This document shows positions 7,345-13,576 of a stretch of DNA of 18,984 nucleotides, piece by piece. The notes beneath the pieces were generated by a model that was not told the DNA's origin, ran no database searches, and was given only the letters and a program-made list of their open reading frames with translations. The translations under genes and the position numbers were made by a program. The stretch is from RGIG2707 sp045600065 (GTDB lineage Bacteria > Bacillota > Clostridia > Peptostreptococcales > Anaerovoracaceae), in the NCBI GenBank assembly GCA_045600065.1, contig JAZRXE010000019.1:1-18984 (forward strand), read 5' to 3'. The number at the start of each line of letters is the position of its first letter. The stretch's first letter is position 1.

Positions 7345-8292
7345 GTGATTGAAATCGAAAAGCCGAGCATCCTGTGCGAAACTTCCGAAGATGATCCCAG
7401 CTATGGTAAGTTTATCGTAGAACCCCTCGAAAGAGGATATGGCAATACCCTTGGCAACAGCCTCAGAAGAATACTCCTGAGCTCTCTGCCCGGCGCGGCC
7501 GTCACCGCCATCAGAATCGACGGAATACTCCACGAGTTTTCCACCATTCCCGGTGTGAAGGAAGACGTTACAGAGATAATCCTCAACCTGAAGAAGCTTT
7601 CAATTGCTCTTCACGGTGAGGACAAGAAATTAGCCATTATTAACGCTACCGGTCCCAAGGAAGTCACCGCTGCCGACATTATCGCAGACAGCAGCCTTGA
7701 GATCTTTAATCCGGACCTGCACATCGCGAGTCTGGAGGCAGGCGCTACTCTGGTGATGGAGATCAGCATCTCCACCGGCAGAGGCTACGTCCCCGCAGAC
7801 CAGAACAAGGACGAGACTACTCCCATATCGGTCATCCCCGTAGACAGCATCTATACGCCTGTGGTCAAGGCCAACTACACAGTTGAAAACACCCGCGTAG
7901 GACAGATCACCGACTACGAGAGACTGGTATTTGAGGTCTGGACCGACGGAAGCATCAGCCCCAAGGAGGGCGTGTCCATCGGCGCCAAGATCATGCAGGA
8001 GCATCTCAAGCTCTTTATAGACCTCACCGAAAGCATCGATGAAGTAAGCATCATGGTGGAAAAGGAAGAGGATCAGAAGGGCAAGGCTCTGGAAATGAGC
8101 ATTGAAGAACTGGAGCTTTCCGTACGTTCGTTCAACTGCTTAAAGCGTGCTCAGATCGATACCGTTCAGGAACTCACACAAAGAACCGAAGAAGACATGA
8201 TGAAAGTCAGGAACCTTGGCAAAAAGTCCCTGGATGAAGTAAAGCACAAACTTGAAGAATTAGGTCTGGGTCTTAAGCCCAGTGACGAATAA
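7345..8292 (+). CDS. rpoA: DNA-directed RNA polymerase subunit alpha
   Basis: 315 residues from a GTG start at 7345, chosen because AAAGGAGGG lies 6-8 nt upstream and the frame begins with the family-typical MIEIEKPSI. The N-terminal domain (about 1-230) holds the dimerisation and beta/beta' contacts: FIVEPLERGYGNTLGNSLRRILLSSLPG and DGILHEFSTIPGVKEDVTEI. After a flexible, acidic linker comes the C-terminal domain (about 250-315) with two helix-hairpin-helix motifs, LELSVRSFNCLKRAQI and VRNLGKKSLDEVKHKLEELG, which binds UP elements and activators. It is co-directional with rpsD and rplQ. Confidence 0.98.
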   Translation: MIEIEKPSILCETSEDDPSYGKFIVEPLERGYGNTLGNSLRRILLSSLPGAAVTAIRIDGILHEFSTIPGVKEDVTEIILNLKKLSIALHGEDKKLAIINATGPKEVTAADIIADSSLEIFNPDLHIASLEAGATLVMEISISTGRGYVPADQNKDETTPISVIPVDSIYTPVVKANYTVENTRVGQITDYERLVFEVWTDGSISPKEGVSIGAKIMQEHLKLFIDLTESIDEVSIMVEKEEDQKGKALEMSIEELELSVRSFNCLKRAQIDTVQELTQRTEEDMMKVRNLGKKSLDEVKHKLEELGLGLKPSDE

Positions 8293-8309
8293 CGGAGGAA
8301 ATAGTTCAA

Positions 8310-8651
8310 ATGAAAGGATACAGAAAGCTGGGCGTCAAGAGCGCTCACAGACAATCCATACTGAGAAATCAGGTGACCGATCTGTTCCGTTACGGCCGCA
8401 TTCAGACTACTGACTGCAGAGCCAAGGAAACCAGAAAAGAAGCCGAAAAGATGATCACCATAGCCAAGAAGGGCACTCTGGCTGCAAGAAGACAGGCACT
8501 TGCTTACATCAAGGACGAAGACGTTGTAAAGAAGCTGTTTGACGAGATCGCACCCAAGTACGAAGAACGCCACGGCGGTTACACAAGGATCCTCAAGCTG
8601 GGTCCCCGTCAGGGAGACGTTGCCGAGGCCGTATTCCTTGAGCTGGTATAG
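8310..8651 (+). CDS. rplQ: 50S ribosomal protein L17
   Basis: 113 residues, the common size in Bacillota. MKGYRKLGVKSAHRQSILRNQVTDLFRYGRI and the terminal GGYTRILKLGPRQGDVAEAVFLELV are hallmarks. The N-terminus is MKGYRKLG rather than the more usual MAYRKLG, a minor variation. L17 sits near the peptide exit of the 50S subunit. ACGGAGG precedes the ATG. It is the last gene of the ribosomal block and is followed by a strong terminator. Confidence 0.98.
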   Translation: MKGYRKLGVKSAHRQSILRNQVTDLFRYGRIQTTDCRAKETRKEAEKMITIAKKGTLAARRQALAYIKDEDVVKKLFDEIAPKYEERHGGYTRILKLGPRQGDVAEAVFLELV

Positions 8652-8683
8652 CCCTGAGCTGATCAGGATAGGATAAGAAGCAG

Positions 8684-8717
8684 CGAGCCATCAGAGATTC
8701 TGGTGGCTCGATTTTTC
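8684..8717 (+). terminator. Rho-independent terminator of the spc/alpha operon
   Basis: CGAGCCATCAGA (8684-8695) pairs with TCTGGTGGCTCG (8699-8710): a 12-bp stem with a single G-U pair and a 3-nt loop, followed by ATTTTTCT. It lies 33 nt after the rplQ stop and 12 nt before the transporter gene, so it separates the two transcription units or attenuates read-through into the transporter. Confidence 0.93.
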
Positions 8718-8728
8718 TAAAGAGAAAG

Positions 8729-9946
8729 ATGAGTGAAAAGAAAAAAGGATTTACCAGAGACGAGCTTCTGGTGATAACAGGAGCGGCTCTGCTTCAGGGC
8801 GCCGTGATAGGCGTGCTCACAAACTGCACCAGCGTGCTGATGACTCAGATACGCACCGAGCTTGGCTTCAGCATGACGAGGCTTTCCAGCTATTACACAG
8901 TAAGAGCCATAGCCTCTGCCCTGTGCAGCTCTGTATATCTGGGCATATTTGCGCGCTTTCGCAAAAAGCTGCCCGTAATGACAGCCATAATGGCCGTGAT
9001 AACCGGCGCATACTACATGCTGCTGCTTGCAGACAGCAACATCGCCTGGTATCTGAGCGCCATACTGGTGGGCATGAGCATGAGCACAGTATCGCTGACA
9101 GTACCCTGCATTGTGGAATATAATTTCCCCGACAGGGCAGGCACTGTAATGGGTATAGTGTCTTCTGCCAGCGGCATAGGCGGAGTGCTGTTCAACCCTG
9201 TAGTCTCTGCCCTTATAAAGGGCTTCGGCTGGAAGACCGCTGCGGTCTCTCTGGCTACCATAGCCCTGGTGATGGAGCTGGCAGGTCTGAAGATACTGTT
9301 CAGAGAGGGAGACCTGAAGCTGGTGCTGCCGGCCGAAAAGAAGAAGGGCGACTCTGCCGGAAAGGGCGAAAGCTCCAAAACAGCCATATTTCTGCTGCTT
9401 TGCGCGGTATTGCTGACTCCGGGCTACATCATCCAGATCGCCCAGTACATCAGCTCCTACAGCGTCAGCATAGGCTATTCCCTGTCTGTGGGTGCCACCA
9501 TGACCTCCATGATGATGGTGGGTAATGTGGGCGGCAAATTCCTCTTCGGCTACCTGTGCGACAAGCTGGGGGTCTGGAAGAGCTTTATCGTGGGTCTGGG
9601 CTGCGTGGGCGCATCCCTTGCCATGCTCATGGCCTTTAAGCAGAGCCTTATAATGCTGTATGCTGCCTGCGTGCTTTTCGGCTTTATCTACGGCGTGAAC
9701 GTGGTGGGCATCTCCAGAAGCAGCAGCGCTGCCTACGGCAGAGAGGAAGCCCCCAGATATCTGGGCTACCATTACAGCGTCAACTATGTTTTTAACGCAT
9801 GCTTCTCCATGCTGGTTGGCATGGTCTATGATTCCACCGGCAGCTTTGAGCCGGTGTTCACCTCGGCAATAGCTGTGGATCTGCTGTCCATAGGCGCCGT
9901 GCTGGTGATCATGAATATGCTGAAAAAGGCGGCCCGGGCTGACTGA
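8729..9946 (+). CDS. Major facilitator superfamily (MFS) transporter
   Basis: 405 residues with about twelve hydrophobic segments split by a charged cytoplasmic linker (about 192-218, REGDLKL...KGESSKT), the two six-helix halves of an MFS permease. The TM2-TM3 loop of the first half is a degenerate signature (GIFARFRKK, 72-80). The matching loop of the second half is clear (GYLCDKLG, 274-281). The short basic start MSEKKKGF fits the inside-positive rule. The substrate cannot be read from the sequence; the pattern resembles single-component symporters or antiporters such as the oxalate/formate antiporter group, but this is a guess. The ribosome site is weak (AGAGAAAG), and no clear promoter is visible between the upstream terminator and the start. 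It is bounded by terminators on both sides and is therefore probably monocistronic. Confidence 0.9.
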   Translation: MSEKKKGFTRDELLVITGAALLQGAVIGVLTNCTSVLMTQIRTELGFSMTRLSSYYTVRAIASALCSSVYLGIFARFRKKLPVMTAIMAVITGAYYMLLLADSNIAWYLSAILVGMSMSTVSLTVPCIVEYNFPDRAGTVMGIVSSASGIGGVLFNPVVSALIKGFGWKTAAVSLATIALVMELAGLKILFREGDLKLVLPAEKKKGDSAGKGESSKTAIFLLLCAVLLTPGYIIQIAQYISSYSVSIGYSLSVGATMTSMMMVGNVGGKFLFGYLCDKLGVWKSFIVGLGCVGASLAMLMAFKQSLIMLYAACVLFGFIYGVNVVGISRSSSAAYGREEAPRYLGYHYSVNYVFNACFSMLVGMVYDSTGSFEPVFTSAIAVDLLSIGAVLVIMNMLKKAARAD

Positions 9947-9970
9947 GAGTGAGCCTGCCGGTCTGAAAAC

Positions 9971-10009
9971 AAGCCCTCCGCGAATGATAAATGTTCGCGG
10001 TGGGCTTTT
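9971..10009 (+). terminator. Intrinsic terminator after the transporter gene, probably bidirectional
   Basis: AAGCCC (9971-9976) and CCGCGAA (9978-9984) pair with TTCGCGG (9994-10000) and GGGCTT (10002-10007), a 13-bp stem with one T-T mismatch and a 9-nt loop, ending in TTTT. On the minus strand the same stem is followed by GTTTTC, so it could also stop transcription coming from the cas side. Confidence 0.9.
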
Positions 10010-10055
10010 GTATGCCATTTTGCTGTGTGGGCAATGCTGCATTATCGCAGGCTCC

Positions 10056-10127
10056 GCAGCGTTTGCCCGTGCCGGGGCCACGCTGCCGCTGCAGGCGGCT
10101 ATGGATCAGGTAGCCATGTAAGCCGCC
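10056..10127. other. Two consecutive stable hairpins, possible structured RNA or palindromic remnant
   Basis: Hairpin one: GCAGCGT (10056-10062) pairs with ACGCTGC (10080-10086), enclosing GCCC (10065-10068) and GGGC (10075-10078). Hairpin two: GGCGGCT-ATGG (10094-10104) pairs with CCAT (10114-10117) and AGCCGCC (10121-10127), with a 3-nt bulge. A perfect AATGC-T-GCATT palindrome lies just before them at 10033-10043. Neither hairpin has a T tail. No known RNA family is recognised. Confidence 0.4.
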
Positions 10128-10267
10128 TTCCGCTCCCGCTTACGACGGCCCCTTGCATAGTCAGCCTCATCGGCGTTCAAAAACAGCTGGCATTAGGGAC
10201 AACGATAATATGCCAAACTGACTGCTGTTCGTTGTTGAACGAAAGGGTCTATCGAAATGATAGTCAT
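10106..10267 (-). pseudogene. Possible decayed reading frame, unknown function
   Basis: On the minus strand a frame from ATG at 10267 runs 24 codons to an in-frame TAA (10193-10195) and then continues 28 codons to TGA (10106-10108). The conceptual product reads ...AYYRCP-stop-CQLFLNADEAD, followed by a highly charged stretch rich in Arg, Lys and Glu. The stop falls exactly at the third position of what would be a CPxC zinc-knuckle pair. No ribosome site precedes the ATG, and a stop lies two codons before it, so if real it is a fragment. The minus-strand side of the hairpin at 9971-10009 would terminate it. The family is not recognised and chance is a real alternative. Confidence 0.2.
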
Positions 10268-10438
10268 GCATCACGCAGAACGGTATCACTATGAGCGGGG
10301 ATTATCAAAAAAGCCATTATACTCCCAAGTTAGTATTACAGAATAATTGGCGCAACTTTTTGATATGTGCGAAAAGTATTTAAGAAGAGCTATGTAACAA
10401 ATATGTATTAATGATTTCTATCAATAATATTATATAAA

Positions 10439-10447
10439 TGATATAAT
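10439..10447 (+). promoter_or_regulatory. Extended -10 promoter of the cas operon
   Basis: TGATATAAT is a perfect extended -10 element (TGnTATAAT), with TATAAT at 10442-10447. No good -35 hexamer is present at the right distance, which is common for extended -10 promoters. Transcription would begin about 7 nt downstream, leaving a leader of roughly 25-30 nt before cas3. The surroundings are AT-rich. Confidence 0.6.
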
Positions 10448-10478
10448 GTATATATTGGGAATGCTAATAGTATAGGGT

Positions 10479-12866
10479 ATGAAAATGTTTCCTGCACATA
10501 TAAAAAACGAAGAAATCCAAACTTGTACAGATCATTGCAGACAAACGGCATTGATCGCGAGTAGAGAATTGAAGGCAATCGGACTTGAAAACACGGGCTA
10601 TTTGGCAGGTTTATTGCACGATACCGGAAAGTTCACAAATCAGTTCTCTGCTTATATCACAGCTTCTGCAAGGGGCGAAGAAGTTAAAAGGAGCATCATA
10701 CACAGCTTTGCAGGTGTTTACTATTTGTTGAACAAATATTTGACATCCGATAATGAATACGACAAAATGACGGCCCAATTGATCTCTTATGCCATTGGGG
10801 CACATCATGGGACATTCGACTGTTTCACTGAGAACAGGGAAAATTCCTTCGAGCACAGATTGAAAAAACAGCCCGAATATGAAAGGGCTGCCCTTGAAAA
10901 CTTCTTTACCGAATGCTGTACAGAAGAACAACTGGAAGACCTGTTCAAAAAATCGACAGAGGAGATTTCTCAGTTATTCAATAGTTTGAATAAGATCAGT
11001 GAAGTGGATGAATCCGGTTCAGAAAGCTATTATTATATCGGGCTAATCGCCAGATTGATCGCAAGTGCATTGATAGATGGGGACAGAAAAGATACAGCGT
11101 CGTTTATGAATGGGACATGCTTTCCTGCAATTGAGTCCAAAGCGCCCATTTGGTCAAGCTGTTTGGAGCATCTTGAAGCGTATCTGAATGAGCTTCCTTT
11201 GGAGACTCCCATTCAGATCGCCAGAAAGGAAATGTCTGATTACTGCAGAGCGTTTGCAGATAACGAGTCCGGGATCTACAGATTGAATCTTCCGACCGGA
11301 GGTGGTAAGACATTGTCCGGAATGCGTTTTGCATTAGCACATGCTGAAAAATACAATAAGGACAGGATCATCTATTCAGCTCCGTTCATAAGTATCATAG
11401 AACAAAATGCAGCCGTTATAAAAGATGCTGTCGGTAAGAGCGAGATCGTTCTTGAGCACCACTCGAATATCATCCGGGATAAAGAATCTGAAAATGAGAT
11501 CTGCGAATATGATCTTCTGGCGGAGACATGGGATTCTCCGATCATTGTAACTACCTTGGTTCAATTGCTGAATGTCATTTTTTCGGGCAAAACATCAAGT
11601 ATCAGACGGTTTCATACACTGTGCCGAAGTGTGATCATTATCGATGAAGTACAGAGTGTCCCCACAAAAATGCTCAGTCTGTTCAATTTGGCGGTCAATT
11701 TTTTATCCAAGATCTGCGGTGCGACAGTACTTTTGTGTTCCGCAACACAACCTTGTTTCGAGACCATAGAGCATAAAATGATGATCTCTGAAAAAGAGAT
11801 CATCCCTGTAGAAAAAGAAAAGGAATACAGCCGTCTGTTTAAGCGTACGCAATTGACAGATTCGGGAGCTTTCCACTTGAATGATATACCGGCTATTGTC
11901 ATACAGTTGCTTTCAGAGAATACTAGCTTGCTTGTTATTTGTAACACTAAAAAGGAGGCACAGCGGATATTCGAAGGGCTGAAAGGGGAATGCGTGAACC
12001 GCTTTCATCTATCGGCATCGATGTGCATGGCGCACAGAAAAAAGACCCTCAAGGACATTCGGAGATGCCTGGACGCAGGTGAGAAAACCGTCTGTGTAGC
12101 AACGCAGGTGATTGAGGCCGGTGTGGATGTATCTTTTGATTCTGTAATAAGACTTACTGCCGGAATTGATAATATCGTTCAGGCAGCCGGCCGATGCAAT
12201 CGAAACGGAGAATCTGATGTGCCCAAAGCGGTATATATAATACGCTGTATCGACGAAGATCTTCGGATGTTGGCTGATATCAAAAGTTCACAGGATGCAT
12301 GCAATAATCTTCTCGCTGTTTATGCGTCTGATCCTAAGGCGTTATCCAATGACCTCGCTTCAGATGATTCTGTAAACTATTATTACAGATGCTTATACAG
12401 TGCATTCGGAGCAAACCATTTTGATTATCCTGATAAAACTCATCCGTCACTGTATGAACTCTTGTCATCTAACGGGACATATCGTGACGGCGCTGATAAT
12501 GCCGAACAATACTATGTATGTCAGGCTTTTAAAACAGCAGGCAGTCTATTCGATGTGATTGATAATGACTCATCATCCGTGATAGTTCCTTATGGAGACG
12601 GAACGCAAATAATCAATCAACTGCTGTCCGAAAAAGCATTGCACGACATAGTGTACACCGATAATCTTGTCAGGCGAGCGAAAGAATACTCTGTTTCGGT
12701 GTCGGAGGCGCAAATCAAGCGTTTCATACAGGAAGGCATTGTATACAGCATTTGGGATGGCAGGATTTTTGTACTGCGACCCGAGTATTATGATAATAAT
12801 AAAGGATTGGTGTCTGTTATAACCGGAGAGGAGGTTGAAAAAGAATGCAGCACCCTAATATTGTAG
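10479..12866 (+). CDS. cas3: CRISPR-associated helicase/nuclease Cas3 (type I-C)
   Basis: 795 residues. Cas3 is recruited to target DNA bound by Cascade, nicks the displaced strand and degrades it while translocating. An N-terminal HD nuclease domain (about 1-220) shows H19, H47-D48 (LLHDTGK), H75 (IIHSFAG) and H109-H110 (IGAHHG). An SF2 helicase follows: Walker A PTGGGKT at 272-278, motif II DEVQ at 389-392, SAT at 421-423, motif V ATQVIEAGVD at 541-550 and motif VI QAAGRCNR at 568-575. Motif II has Gln in place of the His of DEAH/DEVH. The first ATG (10479) lies only 1 nt after AGGG (10474-10477); the second, at 10485, has an ideal 7-nt spacing and is probably the true start. The gene overlaps cas5c by 22 nt. 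It is more AT-rich than the ribosomal genes. Confidence 0.97.
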   Translation: MKMFPAHIKNEEIQTCTDHCRQTALIASRELKAIGLENTGYLAGLLHDTGKFTNQFSAYITASARGEEVKRSIIHSFAGVYYLLNKYLTSDNEYDKMTAQLISYAIGAHHGTFDCFTENRENSFEHRLKKQPEYERAALENFFTECCTEEQLEDLFKKSTEEISQLFNSLNKISEVDESGSESYYYIGLIARLIASALIDGDRKDTASFMNGTCFPAIESKAPIWSSCLEHLEAYLNELPLETPIQIARKEMSDYCRAFADNESGIYRLNLPTGGGKTLSGMRFALAHAEKYNKDRIIYSAPFISIIEQNAAVIKDAVGKSEIVLEHHSNIIRDKESENEICEYDLLAETWDSPIIVTTLVQLLNVIFSGKTSSIRRFHTLCRSVIIIDEVQSVPTKMLSLFNLAVNFLSKICGATVLLCSATQPCFETIEHKMMISEKEIIPVEKEKEYSRLFKRTQLTDSGAFHLNDIPAIVIQLLSENTSLLVICNTKKEAQRIFEGLKGECVNRFHLSASMCMAHRKKTLKDIRRCLDAGEKTVCVATQVIEAGVDVSFDSVIRLTAGIDNIVQAAGRCNRNGESDVPKAVYIIRCIDEDLRMLADIKSSQDACNNLLAVYASDPKALSNDLASDDSVNYYYRCLYSAFGANHFDYPDKTHPSLYELLSSNGTYRDGADNAEQYYVCQAFKTAGSLFDVIDNDSSSVIVPYGDGTQIINQLLSEKALHDIVYTDNLVRRAKEYSVSVSEAQIKRFIQEGIVYSIWDGRIFVLRPEYYDNNKGLVSVITGEEVEKECSTLIL

Positions 12867-13576
12867 AGTTTCAGGTATCCGGCGATTATGCGCTGTTTTC
12901 GGATCCGATCATGCGAGTCGGTGGCGAAAAATGTTCCTACCAGATACCGACGTATGAAGCTATCAAAGGCGTCCTGTCATCGGTCTATTGGAAGCCCACG
13001 TTCGTATGGATCATCGACGAAGTAAGAGTCATGAGGAAGATTCAGACGGAAGTGAAAGGCATTCGCCCGATAAAGTATAATGGCGGCAACGATCTTTCGT
13101 ATTACACATATTTGAAAGACTGCTGTTATCAGGTGCGAGCTCATTTTGAATGGAATTTCAACAGGCCGGAACTTGAGCAGGACAGAAACGAGAACAAGCA
13201 TCATCAGATCGCTAAACGTATGATCGAAAAAGGCGGCCGCAGGGATATTTTTCTCGGCACCCGGGAATGCCAGGCTTACGTGGAGCCTTGTACCTTCGGG
13301 GAGGGGACCGGAGCCTATGATGATGTTATGAGAATGGATTTCGGGCTTATGTATCACGGGATCACTTATGCAGATGAGGCATATAACGAAGATACGAAAG
13401 ATCATATGACAGTAAGGTTTTGGCGTCCTGTCATGGAAAAAGGTGTGATCAAATTCCCCAGACCCGATCAGATCCCTATGGAGATGTGCAAGGTGACTCA
13501 CGAAATGAAGATCAAGCCTTTCGGCGAGCAAGAACAGAACTTCAGCGGACTTAAGGAATTCGGGGAGGTGTACTGA
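12845..13576 (+). CDS. cas5c: Cas5c (Cas5d), crRNA-processing endoribonuclease of type I-C
   Basis: 243 residues, normal for the I-C subtype. In I-C systems, which lack Cas6, this RAMP protein cuts the precursor RNA in each repeat and stays on the 5' handle in Cascade. The catalytic residues described for the Bacillus halodurans enzyme (Tyr46, Lys116, His117) match Y48, K118 and H119 here (SVYWKP and ENKHHQ), an offset of two. Other family blocks are RVGGEKCSYQIPTYEAIKG near 24-42, IFLGTRECQAYVEPC (135-149) and the C-terminal FWRPVMEKGVIKFP. AGGAGG lies 10 nt before the ATG, inside cas3. The stop shares one base with the cas8c start. Confidence 0.96.
   Translation: MQHPNIVEFQVSGDYALFSDPIMRVGGEKCSYQIPTYEAIKGVLSSVYWKPTFVWIIDEVRVMRKIQTEVKGIRPIKYNGGNDLSYYTYLKDCCYQVRAHFEWNFNRPELEQDRNENKHHQIAKRMIEKGGRRDIFLGTRECQAYVEPCTFGEGTGAYDDVMRMDFGLMYHGITYADEAYNEDTKDHMTVRFWRPVMEKGVIKFPRPDQIPMEMCKVTHEMKIKPFGEQEQNFSGLKEFGEVY

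Larger units (their letters stand above)
10010..10438. other. Long spacer without a convincing gene, between transporter and cas locus
   Basis: About 430 nt in two halves. The left half (to about 10300) is GC-rich and contains several perfect short inverted repeats and a possible decayed frame on the minus strand. The right half is strongly AT-rich, like the cas genes that follow. The change in composition near 10300 is a plausible left boundary of the acquired CRISPR-Cas segment. ACTTTT (10355-10360) and AAAAGT (10372-10377) form a dyad about 65 nt upstream of the cas -10 element and could be an operator, but this is weak. Confidence 0.5.

Noticed and set aside
8717..10081. 454-residue minus-strand frame opposite the transporter gene
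   Set aside because: It is rich in His, Gln and Ala with no domain pattern, and is the mirror of a clear membrane protein gene on the plus strand.
10025..10294. 89-residue plus-strand frame in the transporter-cas3 spacer
   Set aside because: No ribosome site, composition unlike a protein (low-complexity start, stray Cys and Arg), and it is crossed by the strong hairpins. It is probably a chance frame.
12845..12866. The 22-nt cas3/cas5c overlap as a frameshift or fusion
   Set aside because: cas5c has its own AGGAGG and a family-typical N-terminus, and cas3 keeps a full-length C-terminal region. It is an ordinary operon overlap.
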